This document shows, one piece after another, positions 26,233 through 34,716 of a stretch of DNA of 64,000 nt. Positions within the stretch are counted from its first letter, which is position 1. Every line of letters begins with the position of its first letter. The stretch covers positions 1,426,001 through 1,490,000 of the forward strand of contig CAVZOP010000002.1 in the NCBI GenBank assembly GCA_963776935.1, written 5' to 3'. The notes beneath the pieces are model-generated. The model was not told the origin of the DNA. It saw only the letters and a list, made by a program, of their open reading frames with translations, and did not search any database. Made by a program: the position numbers and the translations under genes. The stretch comes from JALOLG01 sp963776935 (lineage in GTDB: Bacteria > Actinomycetota > Acidimicrobiia > Acidimicrobiales > Ilumatobacteraceae).

Positions 26233-27171
26233 TCAGACGTCGAGACCGACGACCCGGAAGCCGAGGTTGCCGGTGGAGCTGTCCGGCGTGTTGGCACTCC
26301 GCGCGGCGACGCGGTAGCGACGGCAGTACGAGGTGTGACACAGGTAGGAGCCGCCGCGCATGACGCGATGGGTGCCCGATTCCGGTCCGGTCGGGTCGTG
26401 CCGGGCACTGGTTCGGTAGTAGGCGGGATCGAACCAGTCCGAACACCACTCCCACACATTGCCGGTCATGTTGTGCAGTCCGAATCCGTTCGGCGGGAAG
26501 CAGTCGACCGGCGCCGTGCCGGCGTATCCGTCGGCTGACGTGTTGTGGTTGGGAAACGTCCCCTGGAAGACGTTCATCCGGTATTCGCCATCGGGCTCGA
26601 GGTCGTCGCCCCACGGGTACACCGACGATGGCCGGCCGCCACGCGCGGCATACTCCCACTCGGCCTCGGTGGGCAGCCGCGCGCCGGCCCAGCGGCAGAA
26701 CGCCTGAGCGTCGTTCCACGAGACGTGGATCACGGGATGTTCGGCCCGGCCGTCGAGCCCGGAATCCGGCCCGTCGGGATGCCGCCAGTCGGCCCCGTGC
26801 ACCTGTCGCCACCACGGCGCGTTGACGACAGCGCGGGTATCTGGGAACTCGTCGGGCAGGAAGCCGGCGAACACGAACGACCATCCGAAGCGTTCGGCCT
26901 CGGTCACGAACCCGGTCTGGGCGACGAACTCCTCGAATCTGGCGTTCGAAACGGCAACGGAATCGATGCTGAAGGGGCTCAGTTCGACGGTGTGCACGGG
27001 CGCCTCGCCATCGGCCGGATATGCCTCGTGACCGGCCGAACCCATCCGGAAGCTGCCGCCGGCGAGGCGGACCAGCGTCGACGGGCTGGGACGGTCGCCG
27101 ACGTCGGCCTCGACCTGGACGGGTCCTCCGGAGGCCCGACCGGACGACGGCGAACAACATGACCCACTCAC
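26233..27171 (-). CDS. Formylglycine-generating enzyme (sulfatase-modifying factor)
   Basis: This is a 312-residue FGE/SUMF1-family oxygenase that converts the sulfatase active-site Cys to formylglycine using copper and O2. The whole family signature is present: LVRLAGGSFRMGS, WSFVFAGFLPDEFPDTR, HVSWNDAQAFCRWAG, RLPTEAEWEYAARGG, YPWGDDLEPDGEYRMN, NVWEWCSDWF and RGGSYLCHTSYCRRYRVAAR. The two Cys of CHTSYC (about 278 and 283) are the copper-binding pair, so it looks active. The GTG at 27171 (VSGSCCSPSSG) fits the usual CC-P-S N terminus. No sulfatase with CxPxR is visible in the window. Confidence 0.92.
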   Translation of the reverse strand: MSGSCCSPSSGRASGGPVQVEADVGDRPSPSTLVRLAGGSFRMGSAGHEAYPADGEAPVHTVELSPFSIDSVAVSNARFEEFVAQTGFVTEAERFGWSFVFAGFLPDEFPDTRAVVNAPWWRQVHGADWRHPDGPDSGLDGRAEHPVIHVSWNDAQAFCRWAGARLPTEAEWEYAARGGRPSSVYPWGDDLEPDGEYRMNVFQGTFPNHNTSADGYAGTAPVDCFPPNGFGLHNMTGNVWEWCSDWFDPAYYRTSARHDPTGPESGTHRVMRGGSYLCHTSYCRRYRVAARSANTPDSSTGNLGFRVVGLDV

Positions 27172-27241
27172 TCGTCGCCCCACAGGACCGGCGACGGCGA
27201 GGACATAGTGCCAAGATTGAGGGGAACCGACGCTGCGAACA

Positions 27242-27258
27242 CCACTCTCGGAGGGTGA
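27242..27258 (+). promoter_or_regulatory. YCACCC-N5-GGGTGA palindrome, site 5
   Basis: CCACTCTCGGAGGGTGA is followed by TTCGCAC, 35 bases before the ATG at 27293 and 71 bases from the divergent FGE start. The left arm has one mismatch. Confidence 0.5.
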
Positions 27259-27292
27259 TTCGCACGAATCGGCGCGGTTGCAAGAATGGGGA

Positions 27293-28567
27293 ATGACCTC
27301 GACTACCGACGGTGGTGCAGATCCTTCGAGCCCAACGCCACCTGACCGAATCGCCGACCCCGAGCCCGCCGCAGCGACCACGACGAGCGGGGGTCGTATC
27401 CGCGGTGCCGTCGCCGTTGGGCTCGGCGTGCTCACGATCGTGGTGCTGATCCCGACCACGGTCGCGGTCTGGGCGCAAGCGACGGTGTTCGACAGCGAGA
27501 AGGTGGCGAGCATCGTCGGTGACGCGTTGGCCGAACCCGAAGTCTCGGCGGCGCTGGCCGACTATGTGACCGAGCAGGTGTTCGCGGCCGTTGACATCGA
27601 CGCCGTGGTGAGCGATCTGTTGCCGGACCAGCTCGACCGGTTGGCGCCCGTGATCGCAGACGGCGCCCGAACGGCCGTGGATCGAAGGCTGACGGCTGTG
27701 ATGGCGGATGCCGATGTCCAAGATGTGATCACCGAGGTCGTCGAACGAGCACATCGGCGCGCCATGCAGTTGCTCGAAGGTGACGGCTTGGTCGACGGCA
27801 TCACGGTCGTCGACGGCGAGGTGAGCGTGAACCTGCTGCCGCTGATCGGCCGCGGCCTGACGCAGCTCCAAGACATGGGGTTGTTCAGCAGTCTCGACGT
27901 GCCCGAGTTGACGGCGGACGGCGATCCGGATGACCAGATCGCCGCGCTCGAGGATGCGACCGGCCGCGACCTGCCCGCCGACTTCGGCCAGCTCGTCGTC
28001 TACCGCAGCGAGACCCTCGCCGACCGCCAGGCGTCATTGCAGAGCGCCCAGAGTGTCTTCGCGTTCGCCAAGCGCGCCGTCTGGGTGCTGGTCGCGCTCA
28101 CGGTCGTGCTGCTGGTGGCCACCATCGTCGTTGCCCGCGACCGCTGGCGAGCGGTCCTGGTGCTCGGGCTCAGTGGCATCGCCGCAATGGTCTTCATCCG
28201 TTCGGCGGTCCGACGCGTGGCCGACGACGCCCCGGAGCTGGCGGCCCGGCCAGGCGGTCGCGCTGCGATCTCGGCCATCCTCGACGGGGCAACGACCGGG
28301 CTGCTACGGCTGGCCGGCCTGTTGCTGATCGTCGCTGCCGCGGCCGTGGCGTTCGCGCTGCTCCGTCGCCGCTGGCGCCGCGGCGACCTCATCCTGGTGG
28401 GCGCGATACTGCTTGGTGTTGTGGTGGTCGCCGTGCTCGGCATCAGCATCGTCTCGCTGATGGTGGGGATGGTCCTGGCGATCATCTCGATCCTCGTGGC
28501 CCGGAGGTACCTGCCCGAACAACCAGCGGTGCCTGAACAAACCACGATGGCGACGACGCCGGCATAA
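27293..28567 (+). CDS. Four-TM membrane protein with extracytoplasmic helical domain
   Basis: This is a 424-residue protein. It has a disordered Pro/Thr-rich N terminus, a first membrane helix (about 40-60, VAVGLGVLTIVVLIPTTVAVWA) and a ~200-residue outside domain of Ala/Asp/Val-rich helices (VFDSEKVASIVGDALAEPEV; VVSDLLPDQLDRLAPVIAD; GEVSVNLLPLIGRGLTQLQ). Three or four membrane helices follow near the C terminus. The F-D-S-E-(K/R)-x-(A/V) segment after the first helix recurs in actinobacterial membrane proteins of unknown function. Palindrome site 5 is in its promoter region. Confidence 0.75.
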   Translation: MTSTTDGGADPSSPTPPDRIADPEPAAATTTSGGRIRGAVAVGLGVLTIVVLIPTTVAVWAQATVFDSEKVASIVGDALAEPEVSAALADYVTEQVFAAVDIDAVVSDLLPDQLDRLAPVIADGARTAVDRRLTAVMADADVQDVITEVVERAHRRAMQLLEGDGLVDGITVVDGEVSVNLLPLIGRGLTQLQDMGLFSSLDVPELTADGDPDDQIAALEDATGRDLPADFGQLVVYRSETLADRQASLQSAQSVFAFAKRAVWVLVALTVVLLVATIVVARDRWRAVLVLGLSGIAAMVFIRSAVRRVADDAPELAARPGGRAAISAILDGATTGLLRLAGLLLIVAAAAVAFALLRRRWRRGDLILVGAILLGVVVVAVLGISIVSLMVGMVLAIISILVARRYLPEQPAVPEQTTMATTPA

Positions 28568-28597
28568 CGCTCGGCGACTGACACGTCACCGCTGTGC

Positions 28598-29122
28598 TCA
28601 CGATGTCGACGCGTCGGCCTCGATGGCGTCGTTGTCGGCCTTCAACTCCTTCTGCTCCACCTTCGACGCCTGCGTCATCGCCGCTTCGATCCGTGCACCC
28701 ATGTCGGCGACGCCGACCACGATGAGCCCTGCATCTCCTTTGTCGAGGTGTTCACCCAGTTCCTTCAGATCGCCGCGACTCATCCCCGCCGCGGCGTGAC
28801 CGGCGACGGCACCGAGCAGGGAGCCGCCGGCCGTCGTTCCGGCGATGACCCCACTCCCGATGGCGGCGAACGGGAACAGCACGAGCACCAGCCCAGTCGC
28901 CAGCCCGACCCCCGCACCGAGCGCACCACCCACCCGGGTGGGTGTCTCGTGCTTCTTCACGATCTTGACCTTGCCGTCGGCGCGCCGCTCCACGACGGCG
29001 GCGTCGTAGGCGTCCATCAGGTCCGCCTCGAGATGCAGCTGTTTGATCGCTTCGTAGTCGGCGAGGGCGCCGTCAACGCTCCCGTACACCCCGACGTATG
29101 ACATGAACGTGTCGATCGCCAT
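28598..29122 (-). CDS. DUF1269-type membrane protein
   Basis: This is a 174-residue protein, MAIDTFMSYVGVYGSVDGAL, with DAYDAAVVERRADGKVKIVKKH and a Gly/Ala-rich hydrophobic centre (GGALGAGVGLATGLVLVLFPFAAIGSGV). A helical tail follows (LKELGEHLDKGDAGLIVVG). This fits DUF1269, a group of putative membrane stress proteins. A GGAGG ribosome site precedes the ATG (AGGAGGTTCCAATGG on the coding strand). Palindrome site 6 lies 52 bases upstream. Confidence 0.8.
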   Translation of the reverse strand: MAIDTFMSYVGVYGSVDGALADYEAIKQLHLEADLMDAYDAAVVERRADGKVKIVKKHETPTRVGGALGAGVGLATGLVLVLFPFAAIGSGVIAGTTAGGSLLGAVAGHAAAGMSRGDLKELGEHLDKGDAGLIVVGVADMGARIEAAMTQASKVEQKELKADNDAIEADASTS

Positions 29123-29173
29123 TGGAACCTCCTGGGTCTGGTCCCATTCAGCGTCGGCGGCGGCACTGATGCC

Positions 29174-29190
29174 TCACCCGCCAGGGGTGA
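29174..29190. promoter_or_regulatory. YCACCC-N5-GGGTGA palindrome, site 6
   Basis: TCACCCGCCAGGGGTGA is followed directly by TCACCCGG and GTGGGTGG, so a second degenerate copy adjoins. It lies in the divergent region between DUF1269 (minus) and the LAL regulator (plus). Confidence 0.65.
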
Positions 29191-29299
29191 TCACCCGGCG
29201 AGTGGGTGGGCGGATGTGAACTGCTCGTCGTTCCCTCCCCCGGTACGGGTGCGGCCCAGCGGTGCCGACGGTCGTATCAGTGCCGATTCCAGCCCGATT

Positions 29300-29317
29300 T
29301 CACCCCAAACAGGGTGA
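29300..29317 (+). promoter_or_regulatory. YCACCC-N6-GGGTGA palindrome, site 7, plus CACCCGGGTG
   Basis: TCACCCCAAACAGGGTGA is followed by TGCGCAA and then by a perfect CACCCGGGTG palindrome (29331-29340). It lies 95 bases before the LAL regulator start. The spacer is one base longer than in the other sites. Confidence 0.6.
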
Positions 29318-29411
29318 TGCGCAACTCACCCACCCGGGTGTTGGATCGAGATGAAGTCGTAAACCCGTGATCTTGACCCGTCCAGACCCGCGATCGATGG
29401 AGATGTCAGCG

Positions 29412-31916
29412 ATGACCGATGTCAGCTGTACCTCAACCGCCCCGACGCTCCCGTCGCGCGCCTTCCGTCGAACACGACTGACGACGCAACTGGACTCAGC
29501 GTGCGACCGCACCATCACCCTCATCTGTGCCCCGCCGGGCACCGGAAAGACGACACTCGCGTCGGATTGGGTGTCGAGCCGACCGGATCTCTCGGTGGTC
29601 TGGTTCAACATGGACGTGCGAGGAAACGATCTCGACGCTGTGTACGAGGAGCTCACCGAGCATCTCGACCGGCTCGGCCAACTCGCCGACGCGCACCGCA
29701 CGGCGATCGCCGACAGCAGTTCGCTCGCCGACCGCCTGGCCAGGTCCCGCGCGGTTGGTGCCGATGTCGTCGTCGTGCTCGACGACGCCCACGAGATCAC
29801 CGACCGGTCGACTTGGCACGACCTGCATCGACTCGCCGTCGCATCGCCGGCGTGGCTCCATTGGATCATCGTGACGAGGGCGGACCCGCCGTTGGGCATC
29901 CAGCGACTGCAGCTCCAGGGACGGCTCGCCCAGATCCGTGTGACCGACCTCGCGTTCGACGTGGAAGAGGCGACCGCCTTCATGGCCTGGTTCGGACTGG
30001 ACATCCCGGCCGACGCCGTGCGGGGGTTGGTCCGGTGGTCCGAGGGATGGGTGGCCGCGCTGTGCCTGGCGGCACGAACGATGCTGTCCGAAGCGGTCGA
30101 GACGCGTCCGTGGGAGCGCATGGGCGCGAGCGAATCGCTCGTTCTCGACTTCTTGATCGAGGAGGTCCTGGACCGCGTGACGCCGGCCGATCGACGGTTC
30201 CTGTTGCGCACCAGCGCCGCCGACCTGCTCACGCCCGAGCTGGCCGCGCTGCTCACGGGGAACACCAACGCCGGCGAACGCCTCCACCGGCTCGAACGGG
30301 CAGGCACGTTCCTGTTGCAGGTCGATTCGAGCGGTACCAGCTACCGGTACCACGGAATCATGGCGGCCCTGCTCCGCGCCCGCCTCAACGACCAGATGCC
30401 CACCGAAGCGCGAGCGCTCGTGAGCGCGGCTGCCCTCTGGTACAGCGAGCACGGCTATCTGGACGAAGCCGAGCGGCACGCCGTTCGCGCCGGCGACTGG
30501 GATCTCGTCGGACAACTGCGAGCCAAGCGATGCGCGGACCACTTGATCCGGACGGGTGCGCTTCCCTCGACGCTGGGCAGCCCGACGTCAGGATCCGCGT
30601 CTCCGGCACCGTCGATGCAGCTGCTCGCGATCGTTGACGCGATGCGGCAGCGGGACCGTCGGACAACCGAACGGGCGTTGGCGAAGGGGTCCCACGCGAT
30701 CGACGTCTCCGAATCTCATCCGGCCGTGCAGTTGCTTCGGGAGCTCCTCCTCGTCGAGCGGTCTCGATGGCTGCCGACGGCGACGGGCCCTGGGCAACGG
30801 TCGTCGAATGCTCGCATCGTGCAGCACGTCGAGGACCCGGCCGTGCGCCAGGCGCTCAGTTCGTACGTCCTGGTTCGTGAGGGCGAAGCGTTCCTCGTCG
30901 GATGTCGTGAGGACGCCGCGCGTCACTGCTTCGACGAGGTCCTCGTATTGCCCGAAGCGACCGATTGGGCGCGCCGGGAAGCGGACGCGATTCTCGCCGT
31001 CATGGATGCCGCGGCGGGAGATCCGGGCCGCGCCGCATCGATCAGCAGGTGCTCACACTCGGCCGGTACGGCCGACGCCCTCGCCTGGGAGCACCTGGCC
31101 GCGGCGATCACGCACGGCCTCCGGGGTGAGATGGCCGGCCTGCGCACTCGCACCGATGCGCTCACCTCGACCGACGCTCCCCGTTCGTGGTTGCTGGAAC
31201 AGTGCACCCGGGTGCTCAGCGGGATTACGACGTGGCGGCCACCGAGCATCGCCCCGAGCATCGCCCTCCCCCCATCGGGTCTCCCCACTTCCGTCGCGGT
31301 GGCGCTCGGCGTCGTGGAGACCATCGATCGGCAGGGTCGCGCGTGCGCGATCGGTGGCGAGCTCGAACACACCATCGGCGTCGCCCGCCGCGCCCTCGCT
31401 GACGCTTCACTGCGGCGGCTCGACGGCTGTCTCGCGCCGTGGCGGGACGAGACGACGTTGTCGAACGAACACCCTCGGAGTGTCGTCGAGCTCAACGTGT
31501 TGATCGCCATCGCCGAACTGCGTCACGAACGTGAATCCTCCGCGCTCGAGTGGGTCGACCGGGCGATCGCTCTCGCCGCGCCTGCCGCACTGTGGGGCCC
31601 GGTGCTGGCGCGGGAGCGCGAGCTTCGCGTCCTGCTCGAGCGACACAGCTGGGAGCTCGGTGCGTCGAATTCGGCGGCCGTCGAGATGTTGGACAACCTT
31701 CGCGCTGACCAGGTGCCGCCCGTCGCGGTGCTCACCGACCGCGAACGAGTGGTGTTGCACTATCTGCCCACGCTCATGTCGAACACCGAGATCGCGGCCG
31801 AGATGCTCGTCTCCGTGAACACCGTGAAGACGCACCTCAAGTCGATCTACCGCAAGCTCGGCGTCGAGCGTCGCCGCGACGCCTTGCTACGCGCCCGACA
31901 AGTCGAACTGCTCTGA
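29412..31916 (+). CDS. LAL-type (MalT-like) LuxR-family transcription regulator
   Basis: This is an 834-residue ATP-binding regulator. The N-terminal NTPase has Walker A CAPPGTGKTTLA (about 39-50), Walker B VVVVLDDAHEIT, and RRFLLRTSAADLLTPELAALL typical of MalT/LAL STAND ATPases. The middle is helical, probably degenerate TPRs (LWYSEHGYLDEAERHAVRAG). The last 65 residues are a LuxR HTH (LTDRERVVLHYLPTLMSNTEIA; LVSVNTVKTHLKSIYRKLGV). Ligand unknown. I chose ATG 29412 (MTDVSC) because GGAG sits 9 bases upstream; ATG 29397 and GTG 29367 are alternatives. Palindrome sites 6 and 7 lie in its promoter region, so it is the best local candidate for the protein that binds them. Confidence 0.9.
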   Translation: MTDVSCTSTAPTLPSRAFRRTRLTTQLDSACDRTITLICAPPGTGKTTLASDWVSSRPDLSVVWFNMDVRGNDLDAVYEELTEHLDRLGQLADAHRTAIADSSSLADRLARSRAVGADVVVVLDDAHEITDRSTWHDLHRLAVASPAWLHWIIVTRADPPLGIQRLQLQGRLAQIRVTDLAFDVEEATAFMAWFGLDIPADAVRGLVRWSEGWVAALCLAARTMLSEAVETRPWERMGASESLVLDFLIEEVLDRVTPADRRFLLRTSAADLLTPELAALLTGNTNAGERLHRLERAGTFLLQVDSSGTSYRYHGIMAALLRARLNDQMPTEARALVSAAALWYSEHGYLDEAERHAVRAGDWDLVGQLRAKRCADHLIRTGALPSTLGSPTSGSASPAPSMQLLAIVDAMRQRDRRTTERALAKGSHAIDVSESHPAVQLLRELLLVERSRWLPTATGPGQRSSNARIVQHVEDPAVRQALSSYVLVREGEAFLVGCREDAARHCFDEVLVLPEATDWARREADAILAVMDAAAGDPGRAASISRCSHSAGTADALAWEHLAAAITHGLRGEMAGLRTRTDALTSTDAPRSWLLEQCTRVLSGITTWRPPSIAPSIALPPSGLPTSVAVALGVVETIDRQGRACAIGGELEHTIGVARRALADASLRRLDGCLAPWRDETTLSNEHPRSVVELNVLIAIAELRHERESSALEWVDRAIALAAPAALWGPVLARERELRVLLERHSWELGASNSAAVEMLDNLRADQVPPVAVLTDRERVVLHYLPTLMSNTEIAAEMLVSVNTVKTHLKSIYRKLGVERRRDALLRARQVELL

Positions 31917-31934
31917 CACCGCACACCCCACCAT

Positions 31935-31977
31935 CTCGTGAAGTTTCGGCGCCCTGTGAACGCCGAAACTTCACGAG
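31935..31977. terminator. Long perfect inverted repeat between convergent genes
   Basis: Two 17-base perfect arms (31935-31951 and 31961-31977, starting CTCGTGAAG and ending CTTCACGAG) enclose a 9-base loop. With one mismatch the pairing extends three further bases. It sits 18 bases after the LAL regulator stop and 12 bases from the stop of the convergent SHOCT gene, so it is probably a bidirectional terminator. Confidence 0.7.
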
Positions 31978-31988
31978 TTGGGGCTGAA

Positions 31989-32294
31989 CTAGCCGAGGAT
32001 CTGCGCCTTGGCGGCGGCGAACTCTTCGTCGGTGAGGATTCCCTGCTCGTGGAGGGAGCCCAGTTCCTTCAGTTGTTGCATCGCGTCCGTGGAGATCCCG
32101 CTGGGGGCCGGCGCCGGGGCCGGCGCGTACTGGACTGGTGGGGCAGCGGCCATCTCCTGGTACGCCTGTGCGTCTGCCGCTTGTTGGTCGCGGTTGTCCT
32201 GACGCCGGCGAACTCGTCCGGACACCGCGGTGGCCGTTCCGGCCACGACGGCCGTGGTGGCCGCCGCTCGCATCAGTGGTCGACGTCGCATCAT
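31989..32294 (-). CDS. SHOCT-domain small membrane protein
   Basis: This is a 101-residue protein from an ATG with AAAGGAG upstream. It has a short hydrophobic N-terminal segment (LMRAAATTAVVAGTATAV), a basic and Gln/Ala/Pro-rich middle, and a C-terminal SHOCT motif (QQLKELGSLHEQGILTDEEFAAAKAQIL). Likely membrane-associated oligomerising stress protein. It is last in a run with DUF6325 and the TM protein at 32787-33293. Confidence 0.85.
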   Translation of the reverse strand: MMRRRPLMRAAATTAVVAGTATAVSGRVRRRQDNRDQQAADAQAYQEMAAAPPVQYAPAPAPAPSGISTDAMQQLKELGSLHEQGILTDEEFAAAKAQILG

Positions 32295-32320
32295 GATGAT
32301 GTCTCCTTTGGGTCGTTGTG

Positions 32321-32746
32321 TCAGTTGGCCGAAGCCAGGAGCGATTCGAGTTCCTCGATGAGGTCCTGAGGGATCCTCGCCCCCTCGAGGAGCACTCCGC
32401 CTGCGTTGCGGACCGCCTGGACGAATGGAGTCGCCCACGTGTCCTCCCACACCAGCAACGCCGCCGACGAGCCAGGCTCGATCGACTCTGCGGCGTGTTG
32501 AATGTCCTCGTTGCCGATCACGCCTCCCACTTCACCGTCCAGCGGCGCGAACACCGCGGAAAGATCGCCGTCTTCGTCGACCTCGATCACGAGGACGTCG
32601 CCGGCTTCGTTCCTGCTGATGACGACGAGGTCGAGGATCCTGATCAATCCTGCTTCGACGAGGTTGACGAGCTCGGGAACGATCTCGCCCTTGAACTGGT
32701 TCCCGGGGAACCCGACGATGATGTACTCGACTGGACCGAAACTCAT
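32321..32746 (-). CDS. DUF6325-type protein
   Basis: This is a 141-residue soluble protein, MSFGPVEYIIVGFPGNQFKGE, with LIRILDLVVISRNEAGDV and SSAALLVWEDTWATPFVQAVRNAGG; this pattern fits the DUF6325 family that accompanies SHOCT genes in actinobacteria. Function unknown. An ATG with a GGAGG-like site (CCAACGGAGGCACC) precedes it. It is 26 bases upstream of the SHOCT gene. Confidence 0.8.
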   Translation of the reverse strand: MSFGPVEYIIVGFPGNQFKGEIVPELVNLVEAGLIRILDLVVISRNEAGDVLVIEVDEDGDLSAVFAPLDGEVGGVIGNEDIQHAAESIEPGSSAALLVWEDTWATPFVQAVRNAGGVLLEGARIPQDLIEELESLLASAN

Positions 32747-32786
32747 GGTGCCTCCGTTGGGTTGCTTCGACTGGTGATGGCAAACA

Positions 32787-33293
32787 TCACGTCTGTTGGT
32801 ATGGCGGTGGTGTCTGTTGAGTGGTCGTCGCCGCGATCGTCACGTCCGGTGCCGGTGCGGCGGCGGCCTGTCGCTCGGCGGCGAGTCGATCGAGCTCCTG
32901 TTGGCGGAGGGCGTCGGCTTCCGCCGCCTCCAGATACTGGAGTCGACCCGTCAGCCACCCGATCAGCGAGCTGATCACCAGTCCGAGAATGCCGTACACG
33001 ATCATCGCGAACAGAACCGACGTCTCGAAAATCGACTCGACGTTGCCGCCCGTCGTCCCGAGCTCGATCGGGGTGAAGATGCCTCTGAACGGTTCCATCA
33101 CACGGTCGAGGTTGCGGTATGCCCACTGGGTGAACTCCGCAGACGGGTTGGCCCCGAAAAGGAGGAGGAAGAAGCCGATGAACAGGATGATCTCGACCAC
33201 GATGATGTAGAAGTACAACAGGTAGCTGATGACACGGGTGACCGTGACGACCACCTTCCTGGGTCCGATGGCGGGGACGTTCTGATTTGTCAT
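32787..33293 (-). CDS. YggT-like membrane protein with Gln/Ala-rich tail
   Basis: This is a 168-residue protein with a membrane hairpin near 20-55 (VISYLLYFYIIVVEIILFIGFFLLLFG, quoted in parts as VISYLLYFYIIVV and EIILFIGFFLLLFG). Another helix follows near 100-125 (VLFAMIVYGILGLVISSLIG) and a cytosolic helical, Ala/Gln/Pro-rich tail. It resembles YggT-family small membrane proteins found beside SHOCT genes; the assignment is tentative. Palindrome site 8 is about 104 bases upstream. Confidence 0.7.
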   Translation of the reverse strand: MTNQNVPAIGPRKVVVTVTRVISYLLYFYIIVVEIILFIGFFLLLFGANPSAEFTQWAYRNLDRVMEPFRGIFTPIELGTTGGNVESIFETSVLFAMIVYGILGLVISSLIGWLTGRLQYLEAAEADALRQQELDRLAAERQAAAAPAPDVTIAATTTQQTPPPYQQT

Positions 33294-33396
33294 GTGGTCC
33301 TACTTCCGGTCCATCACGACCTGGCACCGCTCGTCCGGCCACGGTCGACAGAGTGCGTCATGCATCCCGTTGTACGTGTCGGGCGGAATCGCGACA

Positions 33397-33413
33397 TCAC
33401 CTGCAAAGGGTGA
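33397..33413 (-). promoter_or_regulatory. YCACCC-N5-GGGTGA palindrome, site 8
   Basis: Read on the minus strand it is TCACCCTTTGCAGGTGA followed by TGTCGCG, the same arrangement as the plus-strand sites. It points toward the 32787-33293 gene and its downstream DUF6325-SHOCT pair. Confidence 0.6.
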
Positions 33414-33484
33414 ACAGTACAGGGATCGCTTCGATGCGGTGGCCGATCCGGGGGATCTCGAGTGCGGGATTCCGGGCGCCGCGA

Positions 33485-34449
33485 TCAACTCTCCGGCTTG
33501 CGACTCGTGTTCAACAGATCAGGCGACGCCAGCGCCTCGCGCGTCATCGTGAGATCGATCGCTCGGTAGTCGGGGGCGGACAGCGTCTCGGTCATCGATC
33601 GCGGCCACAGTCGCTTGGCGCTGACCACGTTGACCTCGGTAGCGATCACGAACAACTGTACGATCACGCTGACATACGCAAGGAGACCGATCGTCGACCG
33701 AAGGGCCCGTACAGCCCGGACATCCGTGTCACGACGTCTTTTACGTAGAGACCGCCGATCAGGGTGACGACGTAACTCCCGACGGCGATGATCAACGCAC
33801 CGGGCAGCAGAACGCGCGTCTGGACGGATGTGGCGATCGCGAGGTGATACACGGCGATGGCGACGCCGATGCTCATGGCGATGTTGGCGACGGCGACCAG
33901 GACGACTCCGCCCCACGGCAGATCGGCCGCGACGCTCAGTCCGGCGACGACCGTCGTTCCGATCAGGTCGAGTCCGAGGAGAGCCATGATGGCGATCGCA
34001 CGAAGGATCTTCGGTGCCATGCCCGGTCGGCGAAAGCGCGCGACCCCCCACATCGTGTTGACGCCGTCCTGCAGCACTCGAACGACACCGAGCCCGCCCC
34101 ACAGCGTGACCAGCAACGAGAGCAGGAGCACCCAACGATTGGCGCTGAACTCTGAGACCCTGCGCTCGATCTCGGCCTGTGTTGTCCCCGCCTCGGCGAA
34201 CGGCACCTTCGACCAGAGCGCTTCGAGAATCCCCTGGAGTGCATCTGGTCGATCTCTGAAGAGCCACGTCGACGCGGTCACGAACACGATCACCGCTGGG
34301 TACAGCGAGAAGAACCCGTAGTAGGAGATCAGCGATCCGAGCCACGCGCCGTGGTCCTCGCTGTATCGCTTGAACACCGCATACGTGAAGCCAATGGTCC
34401 GGTGACGGCGCTGCAGCGCGTCGACTTTGCCCCTGAGACCGTCCATCAT
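33485..34449 (-). CDS. YihY/BrkB-family membrane protein, frame break near the C terminus
   Basis: The minus-strand gene starts MMDGLRGKVDALQRRHR, with YFGFF-type helices (LISYYGFFSLYPAVIVFVTA), LPGALIIAVGSYVVTLIGG and SGLYGPF. At about 33697-33702 the frame changes. The next family segment, STIGLLAYVSVIVQLFVIAT followed by EVNVVSAKRLWP, continues in another frame to the stop at 33485. One missing G (TTCGGTCG to TTCGGGTCG) would restore it. Unlike the other frame breaks here, this one needs one base rather than two. It is a paralogue of 23139-24206. Membrane role unknown. Confidence 0.75.
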
Positions 34450-34515
34450 GGAATCACACGATGGCCTGTCGTGCGAGTCGGCGCATCGCTCGTGCCGGGT
34501 GACCTCATTCGAGGT

Positions 34516-34532
34516 TCACCCCCGGTGGGCGA
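34516..34532 (+). promoter_or_regulatory. YCACCC-N5-GGGYGA palindrome, site 9
   Basis: TCACCCCCGGTGGGCGA is followed by TGCGCCA. A further GGGTGA at 34497-34502 forms a larger inverted repeat with its left arm. It lies in the 267-bp divergent region between YihY (minus) and the antiporter (plus). Confidence 0.5.
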
Positions 34533-34716
34533 TGCGCCAACGCTCACCACGCGACTTCAGTTGGAGCCTCGTGGAACCGACCGCCAAGCCGCAATCGTCG
34601 CTCGCCCGCCCTCTGCTCGACCCGCTGCGTTCGGTACACGGCAGCATCGCCCTGACCAAAGCGTGGAGGGTCCGGCACGGCGCAACGCCGCCGCGCGACG
34701 GCGGAGCGTCGATGCG

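Noticed and set aside
25535..27871. Minus-strand open frame of 778 codons
   Set aside because: It overlaps the DMT exporter, FGE and the next membrane gene. FGE motifs are in a different minus frame, so this is a shadow.
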